Shown: in pieces, positions 49,282-60,464 of the stretch
How the letters are laid out: every line of letters starts with the position of its first letter
How positions within the stretch are numbered: position 1 is the first letter of the stretch
Assembly (NCBI GenBank): GCA_011317545.1
Contig: WUJK01000002.1
Location: 2,480,001-2,544,000 of the forward strand
DNA: 64,000 nucleotides
Origin: Coniella vitis
Lineage: Eukaryota; Ascomycota; Sordariomycetes; Diaporthales; Schizoparmaceae
Reading direction: 5' to 3'
Position numbers and translations under genes: made by a program
The notes under the pieces: model-generated
Database searches by the model: none
What the model was told of the DNA's origin: nothing
Seen by the model: only the letters and a program-made list of their open reading frames with translations

Positions 49282-51406
49282 TCAGACTTCGAAGATCGGG
49301 TGGGGGTTAAAGTATTCGCTGGGCAACTCTTGCGAGAGCGTCTCCTCGCCATTGCCATTGGAAAGGACAGAGGAATGGAGCTCAGGCCAAGGCAACTCCG
49401 ACTGTACAACTCGTCAGTCTTATGACACCAAGAATACAATCAAAAGGTAGGATTTGCAAAGGACTTACGTCGAATAGAGTCCACGCCTGGTCATTGAACT
49501 CTAGCTCAGGGTGTTCAGGATCATTGGATGGACGATCCCTCCGGTGGAAATGTTCCGGAGCCCATAAGTCCTCCGGCCAGAGCGGCACGTTGTCAGGATT
49601 GTTGGAAATTTGTTGCACGGTAGCAAGACAGACTTGCTGGTCAGGAGCAAAAACTGAAAGGTCGTGCTGGTCAGGCACATCATAGTCGGGCCGATAAAAA
49701 CCATCCGCTGATTCGCTGGCGAATTGCATGTCCTCTTCCGGGACTTCAGCTTCAGCGTCCGCATGCTCCGAGGCTTGTGGAGATAGGAAGCGAGACAAGG
49801 AGGTGGTCGGGGACAATGACTGAGCGGGCGAAACGTCCTGGATCGAGAATCTGTCAGTAATACTACTTGGTCAAGTCTTTGTGAACCCATGTTGGATAAC
49901 TTACTCTAGTGCCAGAATGTTCGCTCTGAACGACGATTTCATCGTCATCACGAGCCTGTCCTGCTTCTCCCTCACCGATGCTGCCCTCATCATCATCATC
50001 ATCATCATCATCGTCGTCGTCGTCGTCGTCGTCGCTGTCAAAAGTATACTTTACTTTCTTGGCAGCGTGGCGGGCGCGGGATTTAATCATCTCTGCGATG
50101 TTACTGTTGAACTCTTGCTCGGGTTCCTCATCTTCAATCTCCTGGACATCCCTCTTGCGCTTGATGCACGTGCTCGGCAGCGTGCGGATTTTGGCTCCTC
50201 GAGCAATGGGCGGGAAAGGGCGGTACACTTCCTCATAGTCACTCTCGTCCTCGTTGCCATCGCTGGCGAATCCAGCGCTGTCGTCGCCGACCGAGCGGCG
50301 GTCATCATACTCGTCATCAGGGAGCTGTTCGTACCGTTCATATTGCTCATCAACATCACCGTCATCGACGCTGTTGTCATTGTCGACGACGTTGCCGTGG
50401 CCGCGTCCGTATTCATCATTTCCGGCGTCATTGTAGTCGTCAAAACCTTCGTCCTCGAGGTTCTCAGCCGCCGATTCCTCATCTTTGGGCTCATCTTCAG
50501 GGCACCCTCGAGCGGCAGGCTTCTTGGGGGCCTTCTTGATGTCAGGCATCTCTTCGTTCCACTGAACCTCGCGAACACCGCTGCATCTTGTCCAAAGGAG
50601 CATCGCGTTAGCCAGCCCGCACGATGTTTCGATGACTGGTCTGACAGAAAAGAGCAACAGGACTTACCCATCATGGGGATCATTGACATAGCCTCGAATG
50701 TTGGGATCATGCTGGGCAATGGTTGACTTGAAGGCGGGAGGGGGAACCATATGGCCTTCAGTAAGGAGCTCCTTTCGAAGACGGGCCAAGTACTGCGTGG
50801 CAGTCTTGCCGGAGGAGCCTGGGTCTAGATGACAATCGTATATTAGTCTCTAAGCGTTGTAGGCGATCAAAGACTGCACCGCCCCAAAGACGGGAGGAAA
50901 TGAAAAAGACAAGTTGACCCGCACGAGGCATAGGTGATTGCGACCGCAAAGGCGCAGCTGAAGAACCCGGAAGACTTACTGAGACGATGGATGATATTGT
51001 CCCATGGCAACTGGAGGTCGTTGGCCAGGCACTCGTACTCAATATGGAGGAGGAGCTTTTCGAGCATGCGAGGTCCTGCGAGTCAAGTTAGCCATCTCCG
51101 ACCACTGCCGACAAAGTCTGACAAAATGGGATGATCTTTGGGTGGTTACAATGGCTTGCGACCTCAGAGCAGACAAACAATTGAGAATCAAGATGGAGGA
51201 TGAGAAAGAGGCAGAGACAGAGAGGCAATGAGCATGGGTGGGCTCTACTTACGCTGCCAACGGATCACGCTGCGGCCGAGCCGGCGGCCGTTCTTGGAAA
51301 TGTCGTTCTGCTTGGGCGGAACGTGGGTGTATCGAGACCAGTCTCTGGGATTCTGCTGCTGCGCGGCGCCAGCGCCACGCTTGCCGCCCTTCTTGGTGGG
51401 AGCCAT
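49282..51406 (-). CDS. conserved fungal nuclear protein of unknown function, acidic
   Basis: Six exons: 51406–51253, 51075–50980, 50824–50668, 50580–49905, 49837–49469 and 49401–49282. They give 523 residues with consistent phases (1, 1, 2, 0, 0) and good GTAAGT donors. The N-terminal 130 residues look like a folded, conserved module spread over three exons: RDWSRYTHVPPKQNDISKNG, RPRMLEKLLLHIEYEC, LPWDNIIHRL and TATQYLARLRKELLTEG. The helical pattern could be a DNA-binding or homeodomain-like fold, but I cannot name the family. The middle is very acidic, with KKVKYTFDSD followed by a run of about 15 Asp, and contains the basic patch IKRKRDVQ. The C-terminus is Pro/Ser-rich, ending PHPIFEV. 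Nuclear location is inferred from composition. Confidence 0.8.
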
Positions 51407-52633
51407 GTTGAAATTGTCGTCAGTACTTTGGAAAGTATGGCGGAAATGGGTCAAACAAGATGGGGCACGGGTTCGGGGGAAAGCAGGTCGGGGTGGTTTT
51501 GTCAATCGGATATGAGAAGGAAACAAAAGAAGGAGGAAAGGGTCTTGGAGCGAAGAGCAAGATTAAGTATAAGTAGCTTGGATGAGAGGAGAAGGAGGAG
51601 GATGGGCCTACTCGCGATGACTGGCGAGACGGTGGTTGGAGTTGAGGTTCGCGGAGGGAACAATGGGAAACAATGGGGGAAATGGTGATAATGATGATAA
51701 TTACCATTGTGTTATTTGGCCGAGGGCACAATAGGAGCACAATGGCTGAGGTTATCGTCCCATGCCACGACTATCTGTGACGAAAGGGGTACTCTGCACG
51801 ACAGCTTCACATTTACCACAATAGCCGGCCCATTGTTATCTGGCATTGTTGCCCTCCACACAGACCAGTCCTAGCTCTTGCTGGCACAATACTCCAGCAG
51901 AGAGCACCCATCTGTATTGTTTGTTGCCTCTCGTCACATTGCGTCCTAACAGCTCACGACTTGTACATGTATGAGACGAAGCCGATGTATGGAAATTGAA
52001 AAGACACATGACTGAACCTGAGTTTGTTTCTCATCGCCCATAGCAATGATGCACTACCCAGGTACGCTTCTGGTATTCGATAATATAGAAACGTAGTGGT
52101 TTGTTCCTCGAAAGGCAACGCAGTCTTACGTTCCTAGATGACCATGCTATAGCGGGCTATACGCAAAACAGGATATCCTTCCTGCTCGAAGGCGTCAAGC
52201 GATTGGTATTGAAACAATCAGGTTCTCGCGATTGTATAACAAGTTCAAGTTGCATATACTCAAAGTATTATGGGAGACAGCGTGCATAGAGTCTCATCTC
52301 ACACAAACCAGAAACACAATCAGACGGAAAATATAAAGAGTCTTCGAATGATATTTCGCCTATCAGCATTGATAATTGATATTCTCCCGCTGATTTGCTT
52401 TCTCCATCGTTTCCTAGGCTCCAGAAATTCACCGTTCGCCTACCAAGTTTGAGTATTGAAGAGCCAAATATATTCCGCGTACCAAGTACTGAACGGTTGG
52501 GTGCGCTGATTGTATGATGCTATTAGCCTTTGATGATCTCTAATACATATAAGACCTGTCACGAGACTTACTTGCCTCCGTAAGAAGTCCAGATATGGCT
52601 TGAATCCATGATCGGCGTCCATCCCAGTTCCAG
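51407..52633. other. intergenic region
   Basis: The promoter of the acidic nuclear protein (51407 to about 51750) and the 3' flank of the next minus-strand gene. No gene-like frame seen. Confidence 0.55.
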
Positions 52634-53742
52634 CTAGGAAAATGAGGCATGCTTCTCATGCAACCAGTGTCCAGCGATATGCTCGCTGTGACTAGACATA
52701 GTCGTCTGCGATGAGGTATAGTCAGCAATTGGCCCGTGTTCATGTTCGTATTTGATATGGCCATGTCCACCGTGCTGGTGCCCATCCAATAAAATGGAAG
52801 CTGGAAATGGCTTGAGGGCAGTCCGCGGGGGCATTGCCGCGGTGTCGCCAGGGAAGTGGTCCACGGAGCCATAGCAATTCTCTGGCAGAGTGCACATGAG
52901 CCGCTGATGGATCATTTGCAAAGGAGTCGGTGGGTACGCTCCGTGCAATGCTATTGGGCCTTCTGACATGATGAGAACATCCTCATTTGGGCCACTGCCA
53001 CTGCCACTGCCACTGTGAGTGTGACTATGAACATGACCATAGATATGACTAGAGCCATGCCCATGGCCAGGAATCAGAGCCAAGAAAGGGTTTGCCGCCA
53101 GCGGCGAAGTTGTGCTTGCCGCGGCCGCCATCAACATATCGGGTGTTATAGAAAGTGAGTGTATATTGTACGAACCGTCAGAGCCGCTGTCCTGGGTGCA
53201 GACCTCGGCTTCGACCTTGGCGTCGGGCTCAGACTTGACTTGAGCCTTCTGGCTGCCCTTGCCCGGCTCCTTCTTGATCTCCTGTTTGACATCCTCGTCG
53301 AGATCGTCGCCGCTGGCAGCCAGCTTGCGCTTCTTGCTCGCTGGGGTGCGAGCTTTGCCGCCAGTCTTGCCCTTGGGAGTGCTGGTGGCACTATTCGAGG
53401 GCGCAGGAGAGGCGGTACGACCACCGCCACCGCCGTTGCCGCTGATGCCGTGAGTCTTCATCAGGCGCTCGTATCGCTTGGCACTGTAGGCGTGTTTTAG
53501 TGGAACGGCATATGCAAGCAGCTTGTGTTGATGTAAGGGAAAACACTTACGCGGCGCCCTTGCTGATGATTTCACATTCGGTAGCAACCTGAGCAAAGTC
53601 AATCTGTCAAGGTGTATGGATTAGCACGTGGACACTGGTTACAGTCGAGCCAATACAAGGCCGTCCTCACCTTGCCAGCAGTAGAGTGCTTGATGCAAGC
53701 GATCAAGAACTTGAACTGATCTTCGGTGGTGAGAGGAGGCAT
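52634..53742 (-). CDS. fungal Myb-like DNA-binding protein with His-rich tail
   Basis: Exons 53742–53671, 53603–53551 and 53483–52634 give 324 residues. The first two introns cut a 55-residue Myb-like HTH domain of a fungal type: TTEDQFKFLIACIKHS, IDFAQVATECEIISKGAA and AKRYERLMKTHG. A Gly/Ser/Pro linker and a Lys-rich stretch (SKKRKLAA) that may act as a nuclear signal follow. From about residue 170 the protein is rich in His and Gly (HGHGSSHIYGHVHSHTHS, GHQHGGHGH), which could bind metal ions. I keep the third exon open to 52634. A GTTCGT donor at about 53174 could give a shorter form. DNA target unknown. Confidence 0.78.
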
Positions 53743-55636
53743 TTTGTTCTAGAATCTCGAATCGATCACAGCGGAAAGCAATAAGACGGAGTGATCTAGA
53801 GGAAGACGACGTTTCGAGTGGTCAGTAAAGAGCAATGGGAATGTCCGGGAGAGTAGAGAGGGAGCATGAACGGATGTTTTGAGTGGCACAGAACGGCTCC
53901 CAACAAGATTTGGGCGCCCTGCAGCGTTCTTTAAATGGAAGAGTGGCCAAGTGAAGGAGAAGCTCCTCGTAAATGCTTCACAATGATCCTCTTACCATAC
54001 TTACTTGCTATCAGGTGTAGAGAGGCGCTTAACTCCACAGATACGGTGCGGGCGAGGAAGAGTTGGAAGGAGTGAAACGTAGCCGGGCGGGAAGCGGCAA
54101 GTAAGTGTTGAGGAAGGAGAGAAACTTCAAGCCTCACTCGAGCTGGAGAAAGAACCGGGGTTTGGAATGGGCTCCTAATCAGAGCCAGACTGGCGAGCTC
54201 TTCAAGCGTCGTGGAGTCCAGTGGTGTTGAAGGACGCTCCTTGTCTTGATGGATAGCCGTAGAAGCAAGTAGACATGAGGCTCTCTGGAGGAATTCCAAG
54301 CCTAGTTTCCAAGACAGTCGGCCACTTATATCATGTTGCTTCTGATTATCAGCATGTCCACTTGTGTGAGGTTCTGGCTGGAGACAAAAAGATGTCAGCG
54401 AAACCTCAAACCAGCTGAGCAGGCTTGCTCGGAGGCAGGCTTTTCAGCACCTGCAGTAACACTGGAATTGTGTAAAGAACTCTGTTGTCCACGAAAGGTA
54501 AAGATAAATCAGGCATACCAGCCTGACAAAGTGTCAGACTAAAGCTCAAGGGCAGAATTAAGGCAGACAGAATCCAGTTCCTTTCAGACGGGATTATGTC
54601 TTTGAGGGCCCGAAGCCACCAGATTCCGACCTGAGTTGCAACATGGACTCATCCAAAGTTGGCCTTTGGGGACAATGAAGTCCATAAACAACATTTGCCC
54701 ATAGATCCCATTACACGACAATCAAGCAAAGTGCAAGTCAGGGAAACTAGCATCTAGAACGGCTACCGACAGACACACAGGGCTCAGTTCGAGAGTTGAC
54801 CTACGGGAATATAGGTTACCAGGTCTCCTTCCTCATGTTGGATATACACCCACGGGGTTTGGACGCCATGTCCCAGTAATTATATATGAAATGTTTCGGG
54901 ACGCTGTGTCCCAAACTGTATAGGCCAGTAGCATCATTACTGTATATATGTCGATTCCAAATAGCTGTAAATCACCGCCGTCAGAGAACTCCATTTCAAA
55001 TGTCCCATTGGAGAGGCACTCGAGTCTGCCTACTACCCCAGCTGATGTCTGTCCCAATAGATCTCTTGAGGTGATGTCTCGTTGCCTGCTCCAGAGTCAG
55101 CCCCCTCCAGAAGTACAGCAAACTCCACGAGGCACTGCCCAGCCCTCACAGAAACTACCGCCGCCAGTCCATTACACGACGGCGATATATCCAGCATCGC
55201 AGGCTTCTTTCAAGAGGCATGCCACGTCCCTGATGGCCCCAGCAAGGCCTCTCTTATCCTCTGCCCCAGCTCTCCTTCTCAAACTCTTCCTCCTTGATTC
55301 TCCTTCCCCCTTTCAACACCCACCATCCTCCTTCGTCTTCTGTTCCGGTTGTCACCAAACCCGAACCACGAAGGCAAAGCATCCTGAAAAGAGGATAAAC
55401 CAAACTCCCATCTACACAAGAAGCAAACTCATCAGGTACGTTTACTCCCTCCAAAGAATCCAACCTGCCTCCTGTGGTCGCGCCTCCGGAAGTGGCAGAC
55501 CCAACCGGGGGCAACGCGACCAGCTTCCCTTTGAAGCTGACGTGGTACTGTTCCGGATCGTGAAGAGACATCATCTGGAACCACCAGCTAACCCAACAGA
55601 AGAGCGTCTGAAGCCTCAACAGCAGACAGCCACATC
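53743..55636. other. intergenic region between two divergent Myb-like genes
   Basis: About 1.9 kb between opposed start codons. Open frames at 54948–55697 and 55254–55619 are motif-free and partly overlap the leader of the next gene. No further gene is supported. Confidence 0.5.
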
Positions 55637-56761
55637 ATGTCTTCGAAAACCAAAGACAACGCGGCCAACGAGGGCGTCGACGGTCAGCCGAAACTGAGCG
55701 AAGCACAGACGCGTCTTCTTGCTGTCATGTTGCAGCATGTGATTGGCAAGCCAGAATTCAATGTGAGTTCTCTTCAATGGTTTCTTCTCCTCCAGCGTTC
55801 TTCCCCCACCCGCAATATCTCCATGTCCTTTTGTGCCCTTCTCGGATTGTACTGTCTGCTTGTTTGCTCTCTGTTTGTACAATGTGGTGCAGCCTGAACA
55901 TTCGAATCCTGACCTCCTCACACCACTCGAGGTTCCCGAGTGGGATCCGGATCGATCTTTGAGATGGACATTGCATTGCTGAATCACTTGACTCCTCATC
56001 AAATGATCACAAACCACCATGCCCTCTCGTTCTCTCCCAGCTCTCCCATATTCTCGTCTGAAACAAGAACAACCTTTTAACCCTTTCTCGCTGCGCAGTG
56101 GGATGCCATTGTCGCCGATACCGGTTACAGGAATGCCAACACGGCTCGAACCGTGTATGCTCAAATTCGGAAGAAGCTGGGTACCAACACCGCCTCCCCT
56201 TCCCAAGCCCACGAGGGAAACCTCGTCACAGGCGCCGGCACGCCTACCAAAGTCGGTAAGCGCACCGGAAAGGGCGGCTCTGCCACCCCTTCTGGCAGCG
56301 GCGGTGGCGGCGGCGGCGATGGCGGCGGCGGCGGCTCTTCCTCGTTCACTGCCATCAACAAAACCAAGACTGCCGGCCGCGGCAAGAAGAAGATGGCCAA
56401 GGTCGTCAAGGATGAGGAACTGAGCGAGGCCGAAGGCAGTGACGTCGGCGGCGGCGGCGCCGTGGTGCACGCTTCTTCGCCGGTCGGTCTCGGCATCCAG
56501 TCGTCCAACAAGAAGCAGAAGCGTGGTGCCGCTGGCGCCATTGGCAAGAACCCCGTCGTGAAGAAAGAGAGCGCCGCCAGCGCCAACGAGGAGGCTGCCG
56601 AGGATTACTTCTTCGGACGCCATGCCTCCATTGGCGGCAGTGATGGTCAATTTGACGACAACGTCAAGGTGGAGCAGCACGATGGTATCTGCCGTGGCAA
56701 TGAGGCCTTCGTCGCTGGCTTCACGCACGAGAGTTCTTCTGAGGAGTCTGTCGAGGAGTAA
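55637..56761 (+). CDS. small fungal Myb-like DNA-binding protein
   Basis: Exons 55637–55762 and 56099–56761 give 262 residues. The intron (GTGAGT…GCGCAG) is 336 nt, long for this genome, and cuts the HTH domain: LSEAQTRLLAVMLQHVIG | WDAIVADTGYRNANTARTVYAQIRKKLG. The rest is low-complexity, with Gly-rich runs (around residues 90–105), a basic patch (GRGKKKMAK) and an acidic C-terminus rich in Ser/Glu ending in EESVEE. The layout resembles the neighbouring minus-strand genes: a short HTH at the N-terminus and a disordered charged tail. Nuclear DNA binding is inferred; the target is unknown. Confidence 0.8.
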
Positions 56762-58013
56762 GCCCTTCCCCCAATGAAACCCCCTACTCGAATGACAACA
56801 TTTCTCTCCTTTCGAGGGGACCAAAAAAAAGCTTTATCGCAACTTCTTTGCAACAGCATGATCGGGAATTGTCTCTTTTCTTCTAGGTTTGAGGGGCACA
56901 TCTCATGATATTTTGTGTGTTTGCGCGTCGATTCGGCATTTTCACTTATCGGGTTTGGGATCACCATGGGTTGGCATCGTCGACATGAAATCCATCCATC
57001 GTTTACTGGTTCGGCCAAATGGGCTCGGTTGGCGGCCATTTTGTCTTTCTTCCTTTCTCATCACTAGCTCAACGTGGGTTATTCAGATGGATTCGCACGG
57101 GAAAACTTGTTCAACCAGCTTTGGATTCTATGTCCAAGTTGGAGGCTTTTCTTGTTATGGGAGGATCAAGTTGGATCTTATCTGCCATCCTTGATGATAA
57201 TGGTCCAGGTTCATCAGGAGTTTCTGAGGGAGAGAGATAGAAATACATTGAGAGTTTCCGTCCTGATTGCCAGAGTTTTTACTGATGATCGCCTGGCTTG
57301 TACAAAATTGATGTATGCCTTGTCCCGCCTGCAGCAGCTATTGCAAGAGTCCTATCGAGGAAAAGTAAGTATAGTAACCACTACTATGTGCCTAGATGTT
57401 TGCATCTGCCTTGCTTCTGATCGCGACGGTTTCTTTTAGGAGAAGCGAACAAAAAATGACGCTCTGAAACCTAGTGGGTAGACGAATTCAACGTCTTGTT
57501 CCAATGTGACCAGAATATAGGCTCGTATCGATCTCTGAACGGCCCAGTCACGCCCTAGGAAGTGTGGCATGGACAGCATCTGATTTATTGTGTCTCACGG
57601 TCTTTGCAAGGTTACCGTCATGACGTCCCCATGTAACTCGTCGTATTCTACTATTGTCGCGTTGGACACTCAAAGCACAGATTGGCGTCAAATTCAAAGG
57701 CCACAGAGATTGTAAGATGCTGTAATTGCAATGATTCCCGAAATCATATTAGGCTCAACTCATCTGCAAAGTGCAGACTCCCCAACGACCTATGCTGCCA
57801 ATGCTTCATGTCACCGCATCAGGCTGATCAAACACAAGCCTCGAAATTCATTCTTTCTCCACGCGCGAGAACGTGCCCACATGCCAGTAATAACCACCAT
57901 CTTCAAAAACCCCGCCATACCCAAATCGAGCCATCAAAATGCAAGCTGTCTTTAAATATGTCGCAACTTTGAGAACATGGCAGCTCAATACGCGAAAAAG
58001 GTTGATGTGGGAT
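56762..58013. other. 3'-to-3' intergenic region
   Basis: About 1.25 kb between convergent genes; no supported coding sequence. Confidence 0.55.
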
Positions 58014-58734
58014 CTAATGACCGTCGTCGTGCTCGTCCTTGACAGTGTTGACATCCTTGATGTCCTCCTCCCTTCATCCACGTTAGCATCGGCATGTCAT
58101 CAGCAAGTCAAAGTCGAAGAAAAGAACTTACTCGTTTTTGACAACGGTCTTGATGATGTCTTTCAGACCTCCCTCATCATCGTCATCATCCTGGGAGGGG
58201 TTAATGGCGACGGCCTTCTTTTTGCCGGTGGATCGTTTTTTCTTGGAGGGGGTTTCCTCGGTCTCGTTGTCGCCGGTGGCCTTCTTGCCACGCTTGCGGG
58301 AGGCCGGGGTCTTGGCGGGAGTGGTGGCAGCGCTGCCACCACCGGCGGCGCCACCACCAGCGCCCTCCTTCCGCTTGAGCTTCTGGAGGTGCTGACTAAA
58401 ATCAAGTTAGTATACTTGTTCTGCGGTAGTGAAGATAACATCAAAAGTCATGTAAGGGAAGGACCACAATGAAAAACAAGAAGCACCAAACAGGAAACGC
58501 AAGACAGTCTATTCGGGGCAGTCTTTCTTTCAAGAACAGTACATGGGGGGAGGGGGTTGCTAACAGCCGGTGAGAAGCTGCCTTGACGGTGATTTCAGAA
58601 CCAAGGCTCTCGTTCAACAGTTCAACAGCCAGGCGGAGCGTGGAACCCTTGGGCTCTCCGCAAACGACCAGACAAGCTGCGAACAAGTCTCGTTCGGCCT
58701 CTGCGTCCCACTTCATCTTGGAAGGAGTCTCCAT
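58014..58734 (-). CDS. Myb/SANT-like nuclear protein: first exon 'C' plus constant exons
   Basis: Exons 58734–58565, 58395–58132 and 58071–58014 give 163 residues. The first exon encodes the N-terminal part of an HTH domain (MKWDAEAERDLFAACLVV … ITVKAASHRL) and ends in phase 2 at CT|GTTAGC. The second exon starts T-CAG-CAC and encodes QHLQKLKRKE, completing the last helix. It continues with an Ala/Gly linker, basic patches (ASRKRGKKA, SKKKRSTGKKKA) and an acidic block. The short last exon is reached from a GTAAGT donor via a GCTAAC branch site and a GATGAAG acceptor, and ends KDEHDDGH. The protein should be nuclear. Exons 2 and 3 appear to be shared by four other first exons lying upstream (59014–60464). 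Confidence 0.82.
58132..58395 (-). other. constant exon shared by five candidate first exons
   Basis: This 264-nt exon follows a TTTTAG acceptor. It needs two bases from the upstream exon to make its first codon, and it encodes QHLQKLKRKEG and the basic/acidic tail. It is the only QHLQ-type exon between 58014 and 60464. The donors at 58564, 59013, 59503, 59925 and 60306 are all in the matching phase. Confidence 0.65.
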
Positions 58735-59013
58735 GGTGGGCGGATGTTGAGAAGCGTGAACAAAGTGATGAGAATGTATGAGACGGCAAGAATGATGGTG
58801 CGGTTTGAGTTGAGTCTTGCGGTGAGGGCGGAAGATGGCAAGCAGATGAAGGACAGTGATGATAGTGTGCAAGTCTCAAGACTGGGAGGAGAAGAGGAGC
58901 AGTTCTGAGGGTAATGACAAGGGAGAGAGGTCAAGAGAAGCGCGCCCCATTCTCCCTTTCAAAGTAGTAGAAGAAAAAAAGAAGAGGCGAAGAAGCAACA
59001 AAGGGTAGCATAC

Positions 59014-59162
59014 ATAGCAGCGCTGTACGTGTAGTTGTAGCCTTTGGCCTGAAGCTCAGGCATCACCTTGGCCCACTGGGCATCGTTGAAAGTAATATTG
59101 CTCATGACTGCCAACAGCAGGTCCTGATGAGCCTGCGGGGTCCAGTTGGTACGGTCAGACAT
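59014..59162 (-). CDS. alternative first exon 'D' of the Myb/SANT-like gene
   Basis: From an ATG at 59162 the exon encodes 49 codons plus two bases: TNWTPQAHQDLLLAVMSN, AQWAKVMPELQAKGYNYTY and SAA, ending AT|GTATGC. This is a typical first part of the small fungal HTH domain (Trp, then DLLLA, then W..V…L…GY…T). No matching second exon lies directly downstream. Joined to the constant exon at 58395 it reads …YSAAIQHLQKLKR, which restores the expected domain. The 40 bases before the ATG are CT-rich and contain no AG acceptor, consistent with its own transcription start. Splicing to 58395 is inferred. Confidence 0.62.
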
Positions 59163-59503
59163 GGCGTTCGGTTTGCAAAGAAGGTGTGAGAAGCCACGAT
59201 TCAAATGGCCAACAAAGTAGAAACTGGCTTTAATGAAAATCGCGTCGGGTAGAGAAGGAAGCGCAGTGAAAAGAGTCGCTCCTCGAGACTGGGGCAGTGT
59301 GTTGATGTTGGTGAGCAGCAAAAATGAGAACAGAAGAAAAGAAAGATTAAAAAGCAGTTAAAAGCGAAGTTGGCTGCTGTCTTTATGAGGGATAGGTGGG
59401 TGCCTCTGCGAGTAGGCACTTGCAGTCTCCTTCTCAAATGGCTCGTTGATGCTAAGTTTCAAACGGCAAGAGGTGTCAAGGATGTAATAAACAAGGTACG
59501 CAC

Positions 59504-59673
59504 TAGAGACCGGAGGATGAAAACTGCCAGTCGCCAATCGCTTTGGCCTTGTCGCCGATTTGCAGAATCTGGGCTCTCGATGGCGCCAACTCCTCGAGGG
59601 TAGCGAGCAGGACATCCCGGTAGAGTCCAGGCTCATTCCAGTCTTGCTTGTAGACATTGTGGTTCGCCATCAT
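59504..59673 (-). CDS. alternative first exon 'E' of the Myb/SANT-like gene
   Basis: ATG at 59673 (a second ATG follows directly). It encodes 56 codons plus two bases: YKQDWNEPGLYRDVLLATL, ILQIGDKAKAIGD and SSSGL, ending TA|GTGCGT in phase 2. Without splicing, the donor itself completes a TAG stop and gives a 56-residue peptide. With splicing to 58395 it reads SSSGLYQHLQKLKR. The leader before the ATG is CT-rich (CTTCTCTTTGCA) with no nearby acceptor. Function as a DNA-binding half-domain is inferred from similarity to its neighbours. Confidence 0.58.
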
Positions 59674-59925
59674 TGCAAAGAGAAGCGAATATCACGACCG
59701 GGTTCGGAGTGGATGAACAAGGCGATGTAAAGAGTTTAGGGTTTGCATACGGGAAGTGATGAGATGAGAGGCAGGAGTGTAGACAGGCAACCGGTTTGAG
59801 TCCACTGGACACGACAATGGGAGATAATAATACGGAGACAACCAGAACAAGGACAAGGATGACTTGAGACTTGGGCCTTGCCAGGGCTGGCGTGCTCAAC
59901 GCAGATCTGAGAAATGCAGACGTAC

Positions 59926-60071
59926 CGGACTCCCTCCCAGGTGGTGTCGGGGTGGCCATTGTCGCGCATGAAGGCGACGATTGCCTCGCGGTGCTCCGCA
60001 TCAGGCATCGGAATAGAACAGATCATGGCCCTGAAGAGGGTTGATTCCGTCTCGGCGTTCCAGGTAGGCAT
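59926..60071 (-). CDS. alternative first exon 'F' of the Myb/SANT-like gene
   Basis: ATG at 60071; 48 codons plus two bases: MPTWNAETESTLFRAMICS, EAIVAFMRDNGHPDTTWEGV, ending CG|GTACGT in phase 2. It resembles exon G closely in layout (W at position 4, then …FMRDNGH/FMHSRGH, then W-x-G-[VL]-R). Joined to 58395 it reads WEGVRQHLQKLKR. A CCCAG acceptor lies 13 bases before the ATG, so an upstream leader exon, or in-frame joining from G, is also possible. Confidence 0.6.
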
Positions 60072-60306
60072 TTTGATTTTGCTGGGAAAGTCGCAAGATT
60101 GAATGTGTAGTGGTGTTGATTTGGGATGATGGTGTGTAGTAAATGCGAAAAGGTTTGGGCAGATTTTGGCAGGATGGAGGAAAAACAAATTGGAGATGCA
60201 TATGGGAAGAAGCAACTTGGAATAAGAATAAAAGGTCTGGGGCAACCGAGAGCTTGGGCAATTCACAGGAGACAATCCGAAGAAAGAATAGATAATTCAA
60301 ACATAC

Positions 60307-60464
60307 CGGAGTCCGTTCCAGGCAACGTCCGTGTGACCTCGACTGTGCATGAACTCGACGAGGGCGTCTCGTTGCTCTGTGCTGAGAGAGCTGGGAATCG
60401 AGGCGACATTGACGAGCGCCTCGAGGAGATCGCTCTGCTTAACGGGATCGGACCAAGACAACAT
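60307..60464 (-). CDS. alternative first exon 'G' of the Myb/SANT-like gene
   Basis: ATG at 60464; 52 codons plus two bases: MLSWSDPVKQSDLLEALVN, TEQRDALVEFMHSRGH, VAWNGL, ending CG|GTATGT in phase 2. Joined to the constant exon at 58395 it reads WNGLRQHLQKLKR. A TTACAG acceptor ten bases before the ATG suggests an intron in its leader. It is the most distal of the five candidates and would need an intron of about 1.9 kb to reach the constant exon, which is long for an ascomycete. Confidence 0.58.

Noticed and set aside
55616..56824. 402-codon minus-strand frame over the Myb-like gene at 55637
   Set aside because: The plus-strand gene has a clear HTH split by a good intron. The antisense frame is Gly/Ala-rich low complexity.
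58622..58879. Reading exon D onward into a frame ending at 58622 (acceptor CCTCAG at about 58908)
   Set aside because: The resulting tail is Ser/Pro low complexity and overlaps exon C in another frame, while the constant exon at 58395 gives the conserved QHLQ helix.
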